From assembly GCF_964036595.1 (NCBI RefSeq), contig NZ_OZ038523.1, forward strand, positions 3,478,501-3,542,500: 64,000 bases of DNA, read 5' to 3'. This document shows positions 35,778 to 43,127 of the stretch, in pieces (position 1 is the stretch's first letter; each line of letters begins with the position of its first letter). The notes under the pieces were generated by a model. It saw only the letters and a program-made list of their open reading frames with translations. It searched no databases and was not told the origin of the DNA. This DNA comes from Tenacibaculum sp. 190524A05c (GTDB lineage Bacteria > Bacteroidota > Bacteroidia > Flavobacteriales > Flavobacteriaceae). Made by a program: the position numbers and the translations under genes.

Positions 35778-36368
35778 TTAACTTTTATCCTCTTTTGCAA
35801 TCTGACTTTTAATTCTACTTAAAAATTCTTTAGTAATTCCAAGATAAGAAGCTAACATGTATTGTGGAATTCTACTTTCAATTGTAGGATAATTCTCTTT
35901 AAAAAAGAGATAACGTTCTTTAGCCGTTTTACTAAAATTTCGAACAATCCTTTTTTGAGAAGCAACTAATGAACGTTCCGTTATTTTTCTGAAACAACGT
36001 TCGAGCTTTGGGATTTTTAGAAATAATTCTTCTAAATCAATATGATTTAACTGAATTAATTCTGTTTGTTCAATACATTGAACATTATAATCAGCCGGTG
36101 TTTGAGTTATAAAGCTCCCCATATCGGAAGCCCACCAATCTTCTATTGCAAACATTAATATGTGTTCCAAACCATCAGGGCTCGCATAAAACTGTTTTGC
36201 ACAACCTTTTACAATGAAGCTTATATGTTTACAAACATCACCTTGTTGAACCAAATACTGATCTTTTAAATATCTACGATAGGTAACCTTTTCACAAATT
36301 AATGTTTCTTCTTCTTCGGTTAAAGAAACAATTCTATTAAAATAATCGATAATTGGAGTAACATTCAT
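35778..36368 (-). CDS. Crp/Fnr-family transcriptional regulator
   Basis: A 196-residue regulator with the cyclic-nucleotide-binding-type domain (about 20-120, LVQQGDVCKHISFIVKGCAK) and a short C-terminal helix-turn-helix (QYMLASYLGITKEFLSRIKS, about 165-185). It has close sequence ties to the regulator at 37738-38334 (shared AKERYL and ASYLGIT blocks). No CRP cAMP-binding pattern is visible. It follows the SLATT-like gene by 28 bases and may be co-transcribed with it. Confidence 0.88.
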   Translation of the reverse strand: MNVTPIIDYFNRIVSLTEEEETLICEKVTYRRYLKDQYLVQQGDVCKHISFIVKGCAKQFYASPDGLEHILMFAIEDWWASDMGSFITQTPADYNVQCIEQTELIQLNHIDLEELFLKIPKLERCFRKITERSLVASQKRIVRNFSKTAKERYLFFKENYPTIESRIPQYMLASYLGITKEFLSRIKSQIAKEDKS

Positions 36369-36396
36369 AGTTTAAAATAGGAACTTAGTTTTTCAA

Positions 36397-36846
36397 TTAA
36401 TCGTTATCATCCATTCGTAACTCTTTCCACTTAAAATTACCTTTACTTACTATAGATTGGTATTCTTTATGAAGTTTATTTACATATTCAGGATTGTTTT
36501 TGTCGCTTTCACTTGCTAGTCTAGTTTTTAGATATAATTCTTTAAGATAGTGACGTGTTTCTCCATAGATAACCCAAAGTTCTTTATGATTATAAAAGCC
36601 ATCCCAAGCGGCCAAAATGGTGCTAAGCGCACTAAAAAATAAGGTTAACATTTTTATAACTTCCTTCCAAACAGGGAAGTCATCTCCAATAGCAACTAAA
36701 AACGTAATGAGAGCAGAAGAAATTGCTACTGAAATATAAATGTAAAATGATTTTCTTTTATTTTTTGAACTCTTTCTAGAGCTATAGTCTATCATTTTTT
36801 GAATCTCATCTTGTAAGATTTCAAAGTTAGAATTATTCTGACTCAT
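36397..36846 (-). CDS. SLATT/DUF4231-like two-TM protein
   Basis: A 149-residue protein with a Lys/Ser-rich cytosolic N-terminus, two TM helices (about 34-54 and 63-85) with a short loop, and a C-terminal helical region (about 90-149) including the block WVIYGETRHYLKELYLKTRL. This topology and block fit the DUF4231/SLATT family, predicted pore-forming effectors that often sit beside nucleotide-signalling or SLOG genes. None of those partners is seen here; the neighbour is a Crp/Fnr gene. Family assignment is from pattern recognition and moderately sure. Confidence 0.6.
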   Translation of the reverse strand: MSQNNSNFEILQDEIQKMIDYSSRKSSKNKRKSFYIYISVAISSALITFLVAIGDDFPVWKEVIKMLTLFFSALSTILAAWDGFYNHKELWVIYGETRHYLKELYLKTRLASESDKNNPEYVNKLHKEYQSIVSKGNFKWKELRMDDND

Positions 36847-36931
36847 ACTATTTGGTTGGTTATTTTGACCAAACTAATAAAAAAATCAGAATAAATTAAA
36901 TCGAATCTGAATCGAGTAGTTGTATGAAGAC

Positions 36932-36963
36932 AAAAAAATAAACCCTCTTTTTAAAAGAAGGTT
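36932..36963 (-). terminator. Terminator of the DJ-1/PfpI gene
   Basis: On the minus strand an imperfect stem (36963-36953 with 36949-36941, one mismatch) is followed by TTTATTTTTTT, 31 bases after the stop at 36995. Confidence 0.55.
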
Positions 36964-36994
36964 CATCTCGTATATGTTTATCTGTCGAAGTCTC

Positions 36995-37672
36995 TTAAGA
37001 TAATTGTTTGTACAATAAATCAGCAACTAATTCAGATGAAGCTGGGTTTTGTCCTGTGATTAAATGTCCATCTTCAATTGCATAAGGATGCCAATCGTCT
37101 CTTTTACTGTAGTTTCCTCCATTTTCTTGTAACATATCTTCAACTAAGAATGGAACAATATCAGTTAATTGCACAGCATCTTCTTCAGTATTACTGAATC
37201 CAGTCACATTTTTTCCGTTAACTAATGCTTTACCTTCGATTTTTGTATTCTTAAAAATTGCAGGAGCATGACAAACAGCACCAACAGGTTTGTTATTACT
37301 GTAAAAAGCTTCAATTAATTCTATTGAGTTTTTATCTTCAGCTAAATCCCATAAAGGCCCGTGTCCTCCAGGATAGAATACTGCATCAAAATCACTTTCT
37401 TTTATCTCAGATAGTGGAGTGGTATTTGCCATATTTTTTAATAACTCGCTGTCTTTAAAGTAGCGTTCTGTAGCAGGAGTTTGAAAATCTGGTAATTCAC
37501 TTTTTGGATCAATTGGAGGCTGACCTCCTTTTGGAGAAGCAATGGTAATTGATACATTTTTATCTGCTAAATGGTAGTATGGACTAGCAAATTCTTCTAC
37601 CCAAAATCCAGTTTTTTCGCCTGTATTTCCTAATTGGTCATGACTAGTTAATACGAATAATACTTTTTTCAT
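36995..37672 (-). CDS. Type 1 glutamine amidotransferase-like protein (DJ-1/PfpI, Hsp31-like)
   Basis: A 225-residue cytosolic protein of the DJ-1/PfpI superfamily in the Hsp31/glyoxalase III-like branch: KKVLFVLTSHDQLGNTGEKT, the HEAxFYPGGHGPLWDL-type block (DAVFYPGGHGPLWDLAED), and the nucleophile elbow GAVCHAPAIF (Cys near 137, His next to it). Members detoxify methylglyoxal or act as holdases. The start is ATG 37672; a longer frame to a TTG at 37696 adds eight residues that do not fit the family. It lies 65 bases downstream of a Crp/Fnr gene on the same strand. Confidence 0.9.
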   Translation of the reverse strand: MKKVLFVLTSHDQLGNTGEKTGFWVEEFASPYYHLADKNVSITIASPKGGQPPIDPKSELPDFQTPATERYFKDSELLKNMANTTPLSEIKESDFDAVFYPGGHGPLWDLAEDKNSIELIEAFYSNNKPVGAVCHAPAIFKNTKIEGKALVNGKNVTGFSNTEEDAVQLTDIVPFLVEDMLQENGGNYSKRDDWHPYAIEDGHLITGQNPASSELVADLLYKQLS

Positions 37673-37737
37673 AAGAGTTGATTTTATTTGAAACAAAATT
37701 ACATTCCAACGTTCTTATAAAAATTGATGTATGGTAA

Positions 37738-38334
37738 TTAATGACTTTTAGCGATATCTTTTCGAACTCTACTTAAACTTTCAGTAGTTATGCCAAGGTA
37801 TGATGCGATGTGATAATTTTTAATATGCTTTTCAATATCTGGATACTTATTAAGAAATGCTAAATATCTTTCTTTAGCAGTATTGGTTAAGTTGGCCAAT
37901 ATTCTTTTTTCATGGCGTACTAGAGCTTTTTCTAGTTTTCGGCGAAATAAATGTTCAATCTTCGGACTGAATTTATAAATAGCCTCAAAGTTTTCTTTCG
38001 ATATTTTGAACAACTGAGCTTTCTTAATACATTCAGTATTCAAAACCGCTTTGTTATCTCCAAAATAGGCTATGTAATCACTAATCCACCAATGTTTAAT
38101 TGCAAATTGTAACGTATGTTCTTTTCCGTTTTCGTCAATGTGATATGTTCTTAAACAACCATCATAAACGTAATACTGATGATTGATAATATCACCTTGT
38201 TTGAATAGAATATCATCTTTATCAACTGAAATGAGTTCAATTTTCTCAGTAATCATATTTTTCTCCTCCTCGGATAAATCAATTCCGTGAAAAATTTCAT
38301 CAAAAGGAATAGGAATTGGCAATTTGGCTTTCAA
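37738..38334 (-). CDS. Crp/Fnr-family transcriptional regulator of the sigZ operon
   Basis: A 198-residue regulator: sensor beta-roll (about 25-120, ILFKQGDIINHQYYVYDGCL), dimer helix, and a C-terminal HTH (NYHIASYLGITTESLSRVRKD, about 168-190). It lies 4 bases after sigZ, so it is translated from the same mRNA. The pairing of SigZ with this regulator suggests that both respond to one stress. The effector is unknown; no FNR-type cysteine cluster is present. Confidence 0.9.
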   Translation of the reverse strand: MKAKLPIPIPFDEIFHGIDLSEEEKNMITEKIELISVDKDDILFKQGDIINHQYYVYDGCLRTYHIDENGKEHTLQFAIKHWWISDYIAYFGDNKAVLNTECIKKAQLFKISKENFEAIYKFSPKIEHLFRRKLEKALVRHEKRILANLTNTAKERYLAFLNKYPDIEKHIKNYHIASYLGITTESLSRVRKDIAKSH

Positions 38335-38338
38335 TAGA

Positions 38339-38881
38339 TTAAGAATTACAAATTTTACAGTCTTCTTTAGGTTGTATTTCGCCTACTAATTTACCGTTCT
38401 CATTTAATTTAAACCCACAACAATCCATAAATCCTTGAACAATCATTTTTCGAGCTCTTTGAATTTGAGATTTTACTGTTGGTAGTGGAAGATTCAGTTG
38501 ACTCGCAATTTCTTGTTGTTTTAAACCTTTTATATCGGCTAAAAATAAAGGAGTTCTGTATTTTTTTGGAAGATTTGTTACAATTCCTCTTAAACAGTCT
38601 TTTTCTGTATGAATGTGATCTTCAATTTCCACGGGAATATCGGAGTTGTCGAATGTGATATTTTTCCCTTGAGATTTAAAATGGTCATAAATTGCATTTC
38701 TAGTAATCGTAAAAATCCACGATTTTAATTTTGAAGCATCTTTTAATGTATCTAGTTTATTGTGTATTCTAATAAAAGCATCTTGTAAAATATCATCTGC
38801 AATAACTTCATCTTTGGTTTTGCTAATGATAAAACGCTTTAAATCTTTATGATATGTAGTCCAAACTTCTTGGGTAGTCAT
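38339..38881 (-). CDS. sigZ: RNA polymerase sigma factor SigZ
   Basis: A 180-residue ECF-type sigma factor. Region 2 (about 8-75) has DEVIADDILQDAFIRIHNKL and SKLKSWIFTITRNAIYDHF; region 4 (about 100-150) has LKQQEIASQLNLPLPTVKSQ. The C-terminal tail is cysteine-rich, with CCGFKL followed by EDCKICNS, a mark of the SigZ group that may sense metal or redox. No anti-sigma gene is near. Upstream on the same strand is a Cys-rich micro-ORF ended by the 38899-38939 hairpin, so sigZ probably has its own promoter between that hairpin and its ATG (only a 7-of-8 box TAAATTTA is visible). Confidence 0.9.
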   Translation of the reverse strand: MTTQEVWTTYHKDLKRFIISKTKDEVIADDILQDAFIRIHNKLDTLKDASKLKSWIFTITRNAIYDHFKSQGKNITFDNSDIPVEIEDHIHTEKDCLRGIVTNLPKKYRTPLFLADIKGLKQQEIASQLNLPLPTVKSQIQRARKMIVQGFMDCCGFKLNENGKLVGEIQPKEDCKICNS

Positions 38882-38898
38882 CTTAGTAAATTTACAAA

Positions 38899-38939
38899 AA
38901 ATGTCGCTTTGAATATATAATGTATTCAGAGCGACATTT
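38899..38939 (-). terminator. Long-stem terminator between the Cys-rich micro-ORF and sigZ
   Basis: A 16-bp stem (38899-38914 with 38924-38939), fully paired except one G-U, with a 9-base loop. On the minus strand it runs into TTTTTTG, so it is a terminator for the transcript carrying the Cys-rich ORF. Confidence 0.8.
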
Positions 38940-38945
38940 ATTTAA

Positions 38946-39050
38946 TTAACAATTGCAATTTGTACAGGTACAGTTTTCACAAGAACAGTTTTTACAGTCA
39001 TCTGTTGAGCAGCTTGTACAATTGCAAGTACATTGATTTTTATATTCCAT
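38946..39050 (-). CDS. Cys-rich 34-residue peptide, metallothionein-like
   Basis: An ATG at 39048-39050 opens a 34-codon frame ending in TAA at 38946-38948. The peptide has 11 cysteines (positions 7, 9, 11, 14, 19, 22, 24, 27, 29, 32, 34), that is one third of all residues, arranged as CxC and CxxC, separated mainly by Asn, Thr, Ser and Asp; aromatic residues are absent after Tyr3. This is the composition of a metal-thiolate cluster protein. It would be cytosolic (no signal peptide). It lies 66 bases downstream of the amidohydrolase operon on the same strand, has an inverted repeat directly before its ATG, and is followed by a strong terminator and then sigZ. Cys-rich sequence by chance in such AT-rich DNA is very unlikely. 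No known metallothionein family is matched by eye. Confidence 0.7.
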   Translation of the reverse strand: MEYKNQCTCNCTSCSTDDCKNCSCENCTCTNCNC

Positions 39051-39080
39051 GTCTATTATTTTTAAATTCACCTAATAGAC
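39051..39080 (-). promoter_or_regulatory. Inverted repeat directly upstream of the Cys-rich micro-ORF
   Basis: Perfect 8-bp arms GTCTATTA (39051-39058) and TAATAGAC (39073-39080) with a 14-base centre; one arm abuts the ATG. It could be a repressor operator or an mRNA hairpin masking the start codon. No T-run follows. Confidence 0.55.
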
Positions 39081-39116
39081 TCAGGAACTTTAAAAAAGAT
39101 GCATTTTATTTCAAGT

Positions 39117-39596
39117 TTATTTTTGAACTGGTTTTAAAATATCTTCAAAGTATTTTTCCCATTTACCATTTTTAAGATTTTCACCAAATTCATGGAAGTA
39201 ACCTTCTTTAGTTAACGTGAATGTAAGTCTTCTTTCTGAATTGAAATACACTCTAAAAACATTGTTTTCAAAATTACTTTTATACTTATCTCTTAATCCT
39301 TTTTTTGAGAACGGATGATAATAGTAACACTGATCTTTTACACTATAACTTATTATGGTGTGTAATTCAATCCAAGGTGATTTAACATCAAGAACAACTA
39401 AATTTCCATCCATTTTGTAGGCTACATCTTCCGTAACTGCGGTAGATTTTGTTCCTTTTTCTGAAAAAGAAAATGAAGTTCCTTTCCAATTTCCTATCAT
39501 AAAAGATAATTTACTTAAAGCCTCTTTTTCGGTTTGTCCTTGTAAGGAAAAAGCGGTAATTAAAAAGCAAAGAATTAAGCTATATTTTAGTTTCAT
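39117..39596 (-). CDS. Exported protein, DUF1579-like beta-barrel, unknown function
   Basis: A 159-residue exported protein with signal peptide (1-20, ends LQGQ). The remainder resembles the small lipocalin/nitrobindin-like group often annotated DUF1579: LSFMIGNWKGTSFSFSEKGT, DVAYKMDGNLVVLDVKS, HTIISYSVKDQCYYYHPFS and RRLTFTLTKEGYFHEFGE. Such domains form a beta-barrel around a small hydrophobic ligand. It begins 2 bases after the amidohydrolase stop and is the last clear gene of that operon. Confidence 0.7.
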   Translation of the reverse strand: MKLKYSLILCFLITAFSLQGQTEKEALSKLSFMIGNWKGTSFSFSEKGTKSTAVTEDVAYKMDGNLVVLDVKSPWIELHTIISYSVKDQCYYYHPFSKKGLRDKYKSNFENNVFRVYFNSERRLTFTLTKEGYFHEFGENLKNGKWEKYFEDILKPVQK

Positions 39597-39598
39597 AA

Positions 39599-41212
39599 TT
39601 AGTGAACTTTTTCTCCGTTTACGTAAGTCGATATAACTTTTGTATTCGGAACATTTTTAATGTCAACTGTCATAATATCTTGATCAAGAATAACGAAATC
39701 TGCCATTTTACCAACTTCAATACTTCCTTTTTCATTTTCTTCGAAGTTTGCATAGGCATTCCAGATCGTCATTCCTTTTAAGGTTTCTTCTCGAGTTAAC
39801 GCGTTTTCCATTTGGTATCCATTTTCAGGATAATTGTTTAAATCTTTTCTAGCAACCGCAGCATAGAAAGTCAAAAACGGACTTACCTTTTCAACAGGAT
39901 AATCTGTACCTAAGGCAACCTTTCCATATGTGTTTAATAAAGTCTTAAATGCATATCCACCTTTAATTCTTTCTTGTCCAACTCTATCTTCAGCCCAGTA
40001 CATATCAGAAGTAGCGTGTGTAGGTTGTATTGAAGGAACTACATTTTTGAATAAATCAAAATCAGCTTTGTCTACAATTTGAGCATGTTCAATTCTCCAA
40101 CGTCTATCGGTTTGACCTTTTAAAACATCTTGATAAGTTTTTAACATTAAATAATTCGCAGAATCTCCAATGGCATGAGTATTCATTTGGTATTCTGAAG
40201 CTGCAATTTGTTTTGCAATTTCTCTGTAGCGTTCAGGAGAATATATTAAAGCTCCAAAATGATTGTGCCTGTCACTATATGGTTCTTTCATCGCGGCACC
40301 TCTTGAACCTAATGCTCCATCACCATAAACTTTAAATGATCGAACATTTAAACGATCTGTTTTAATAATACCTTTTTTGATGTAGTAATCTAATTGTGGT
40401 TGAGTTGCAGAAACCATAGCATAGATTCTTATTTTTAATGCTCCAGCCTGTTGTAAACTGTCAATTAACTCAATGTTTTCTTTCTCTAAACCTGCATCAA
40501 CTACAGTTGTTAAACCATAAGAGAAATTTATTTTTTCCGCTTCTTTTAATGCTTCAATTTGTTCTTTTTTTGATGCAGCAGGAACTTTAACAAAATCCAT
40601 TGCATTGTCAATTAGAACTCCAGTTAGTCTTCCGTTTTCTCGTATGAATTCTCCACCTTCTACAGTTGAGTTTTCTGTTATTCCTGAAATATCAAGTGCT
40701 TTTTGATTTACCAACATTGCATGTCCATCAACACGTGTAATTGCAACTGGAGTATCTGGGAAAAGCTGATCTAATTTTTCTTTAGTTGGAAATTTCTTTA
40801 CTTCCCAATCATTTTGATCCCATCCGCGTCCTGTGATAAAAGGAAGATTTTTTTCTTTTTGGAATGCCGCAATCTTTTCAAGGACTTCATCGTAACTGTT
40901 AGTTCCAGTAACATCTACTTTTTGAAGTTGTAAACCAAATCTGAAAAAGTGACAATGTCCGTCGATTAAACCAGGATAAACAGCTTTTCCATCTGCATCT
41001 ACTGTATTCGAAGAATTATATTTTTGATCGATTTCTTCATTTGTTCCAACAGCTAAAAACTTCCCATCTTTAATGGCAAAACTTTCTACTGAAGCAAAGT
41101 CATTATTTACGGTATAAACTTTAGCGTTTTTTACAATAATATCAGCCTCTTGTTTTTGATTACAAGAGAATATAGTAACACTTAAAAGTGCTAATGTGAT
41201 TAGTTTTTTCAT
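39599..41212 (-). CDS. Amidohydrolase lipoprotein (YtcJ-like, amidohydrolase family 3)
   Basis: A 537-residue predicted lipoprotein (lipobox VTIFSC, Cys17). It carries the amidohydrolase metal motif GLIDGHCHFFRFG (HxH, about 85-90), the family-3 block TGRGWDQNDWE, further candidate ligands in RIEHAQIVDKADFD and ALGTDYPVEKVSPF, and the closing MADFVILDQDIM of the small beta-sandwich domain. Members hydrolyse amides or N-formyl groups; the substrate here is unknown, but an envelope location is clear. It begins at the base next to the DoxX-like gene's stop and is followed by the 39117 gene after 2 bases. Confidence 0.9.
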   Translation of the reverse strand: MKKLITLALLSVTIFSCNQKQEADIIVKNAKVYTVNNDFASVESFAIKDGKFLAVGTNEEIDQKYNSSNTVDADGKAVYPGLIDGHCHFFRFGLQLQKVDVTGTNSYDEVLEKIAAFQKEKNLPFITGRGWDQNDWEVKKFPTKEKLDQLFPDTPVAITRVDGHAMLVNQKALDISGITENSTVEGGEFIRENGRLTGVLIDNAMDFVKVPAASKKEQIEALKEAEKINFSYGLTTVVDAGLEKENIELIDSLQQAGALKIRIYAMVSATQPQLDYYIKKGIIKTDRLNVRSFKVYGDGALGSRGAAMKEPYSDRHNHFGALIYSPERYREIAKQIAASEYQMNTHAIGDSANYLMLKTYQDVLKGQTDRRWRIEHAQIVDKADFDLFKNVVPSIQPTHATSDMYWAEDRVGQERIKGGYAFKTLLNTYGKVALGTDYPVEKVSPFLTFYAAVARKDLNNYPENGYQMENALTREETLKGMTIWNAYANFEENEKGSIEVGKMADFVILDQDIMTVDIKNVPNTKVISTYVNGEKVH

Positions 41213-41581
41213 TTAGGTTAATTCGTTTTGATATAGATACCAAGCCCAAGCAATAAGAAGGAATTGGATTAAAATTCGGATGTATGCGATTTTTTTAGTT
41301 TTCATCGCAGGTTTTTCTCTAGTTGCATCCCAAATATGAATGGGAAGAAAAACCAGCATAAGAATAAATATTCCGTAGGCTGAAATACGTTCAGAACCTT
41401 TTATAAATAGTCCAATTCCTAAAACAAGTTCTACAATACCAGAAACATAAGTCACTAGTTTTTTAGGTAAGAAATCTGGAATTATTGGATTGTAAAAATT
41501 CGGTTTATAAAAGTGATAAAATCCTGCGAAAATCATTAGTATCGCCATTAAAACTTTCAGTCCTAAGAATACGTATTCCAT
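41213..41581 (-). CDS. DoxX-like small membrane protein
   Basis: A 122-residue protein with four hydrophobic helices (about 4-22, 45-62, 67-83, 100-117) and the short motif AGFYHFYKPNFYNPIIPDFL, similar to DoxX/MauE-type four-helix proteins. These are linked to thiol or quinone redox chemistry, but no partner proves this here. Gap to the upstream M28 peptidase gene is 9 bases and to the amidohydrolase gene none, so the genes form one operon. Confidence 0.78.
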   Translation of the reverse strand: MEYVFLGLKVLMAILMIFAGFYHFYKPNFYNPIIPDFLPKKLVTYVSGIVELVLGIGLFIKGSERISAYGIFILMLVFLPIHIWDATREKPAMKTKKIAYIRILIQFLLIAWAWYLYQNELT

Positions 41582-41590
41582 GCTAAATGA

Positions 41591-43042
41591 TTAAGGTTTT
41601 ACTTTGTCTTCTGTATACAAATATTTATCCATTAAATAGACTAAGCTAGCCATAGAAGCACTACCTAATTCCAGTTCACGTTTATTTACTTTGTCAAAAG
41701 TATCAATGCTTGTATGGTGATAATCAAAATAACGTTGGCTATCTGGTCTATATCCAACTAAAGTAATTTCATCATTTTTTAATGGACTAATATCAGCACC
41801 GCTTCCACCTTTTAATAAATCATGTAATCCATAAGGAGCTAATAATTTTTTCCAACTCTTTAAAAGCTGTGTGTTGTTTTCATTTGCGTCTATAGAAAAA
41901 CCTCTAGGAGTATGTCCACCAGCATCACTTTCTAATCCTGCTACATGAATTTCATTGTTTTGTTTTGCTTGTTTTGCATATTCTTTAGCTCCGCGAGTTC
42001 CGTTTTCCTCGTTCATAAAGAATACAATTCGAATTGTGTTTTTCGGTTTTATATTATTCTTTTTGAATAAGTATGCTACTTCTAAAGATTGAACAACACC
42101 TGTTCCATCATCATGAGCACCTTCACCTAAATCCCAAGAATCTAAATGTCCACCAACAACAATAATTTTTTCAAGTTCTTCAGTTCCTTTAATTTCACCA
42201 ATCACATTATGAGATGGAGCATCTGGTAACGTTTCACAACTTTGTTTGAAGTAGAATTTTAAATTCGGATTTTCTTTTAAATCTTTACTTAAAATTTCAG
42301 CAGCTCTTGAACTTATAGCGGCAGCTGGAATGTATTGGTCTTTAGGAATATCTCCATATCCCATTGATCCCGTGTGCGGATAATCATCTATACCATTGGT
42401 CATAGATCTGACAATTACACCTTTTGCACCAAATTCACTACACACTCTTGCTCCTGAAAAACGTTGTCCAACGCATCCTCCATAAGCATGGAAGGTGTTT
42501 ATTAAAGTATTATCAAAAGCTCCATTGAAGAATACAATTTTGTCTTTTAATTTATTTCCCATTTCTTTTGCTTCATCCAAGCTTTTTACTTCGATAACTT
42601 CAGCAGTTAATCCATTTGAAGGTGTTGCAATTGAAAAACCTAAAGCGCAGATTGGTACATTTTTTTGTTCTCCATTTACGGTATAGTTAGCTTCCTCTTT
42701 TTCTCCACGAACCCAGTGAGGAACCATTACAGGTTGTAACCAAACAGAATCTAACCCAATATCTTTCATAAGCTTTTCTCCCCAAAGAACAGCTTTTGCG
42801 GCTTCCGGAGAACCAGATAAACGACCGCCAATGTTTTGTGTTAAATCGCGTAACCATTCGTATGATTTTCCTTCGGTTAACGCTGAGTTGAAAAAATGTT
42901 TAATGTTGGTACTGTCTTTCTTTTCATCAGTACTCAATACAGTTGAATTGGTATTATCACTACCGTTTTTAGATTCTTTAGTATTAGAACAACTAAAGTT
43001 TACTATTGCAGACAATGATAAAAGAAGTATGGTTTTTTTCAT
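41591..43042 (-). CDS. M28-family metallopeptidase lipoprotein
   Basis: A 483-residue predicted lipoprotein (lipobox VNFSC, Cys18). It has a PA-type insert (about 130-240) and the M28 catalytic core: GGHLDSWDLGEGAHDDGTGV (His and bridging Asp), FMNEENGTRGAKEYAKQ (catalytic Glu pair), ESDAGGHTPRGF, and a late His in DYHHTSIDTFDKVNKREL. It matches carboxypeptidase Q/aminopeptidase-like enzymes that act on small peptides in the envelope. It is the first gene of the operon that continues with the DoxX-like, amidohydrolase and DUF1579-like genes, suggesting joint processing of peptide or acylated amino-acid substrates. Confidence 0.92.
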   Translation of the reverse strand: MKKTILLLSLSAIVNFSCSNTKESKNGSDNTNSTVLSTDEKKDSTNIKHFFNSALTEGKSYEWLRDLTQNIGGRLSGSPEAAKAVLWGEKLMKDIGLDSVWLQPVMVPHWVRGEKEEANYTVNGEQKNVPICALGFSIATPSNGLTAEVIEVKSLDEAKEMGNKLKDKIVFFNGAFDNTLINTFHAYGGCVGQRFSGARVCSEFGAKGVIVRSMTNGIDDYPHTGSMGYGDIPKDQYIPAAAISSRAAEILSKDLKENPNLKFYFKQSCETLPDAPSHNVIGEIKGTEELEKIIVVGGHLDSWDLGEGAHDDGTGVVQSLEVAYLFKKNNIKPKNTIRIVFFMNEENGTRGAKEYAKQAKQNNEIHVAGLESDAGGHTPRGFSIDANENNTQLLKSWKKLLAPYGLHDLLKGGSGADISPLKNDEITLVGYRPDSQRYFDYHHTSIDTFDKVNKRELELGSASMASLVYLMDKYLYTEDKVKP

Positions 43043-43127
43043 TTTATTGATTGCATTATGAGGTATTAAAATTACGGTTTTATTTTTTCTTGTATTGAGT
43101 TTAATGGTATTATAAACACATTAACGC

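Noticed and set aside
38960-39175. Plus-strand 71-codon frame overlapping the Cys-rich micro-ORF
   Set aside because: It is the antisense reading of the Cys-rich ORF and the end of the 39117 gene; it has no coherent domain, no promoter, and the minus frame has the structured composition and terminator.
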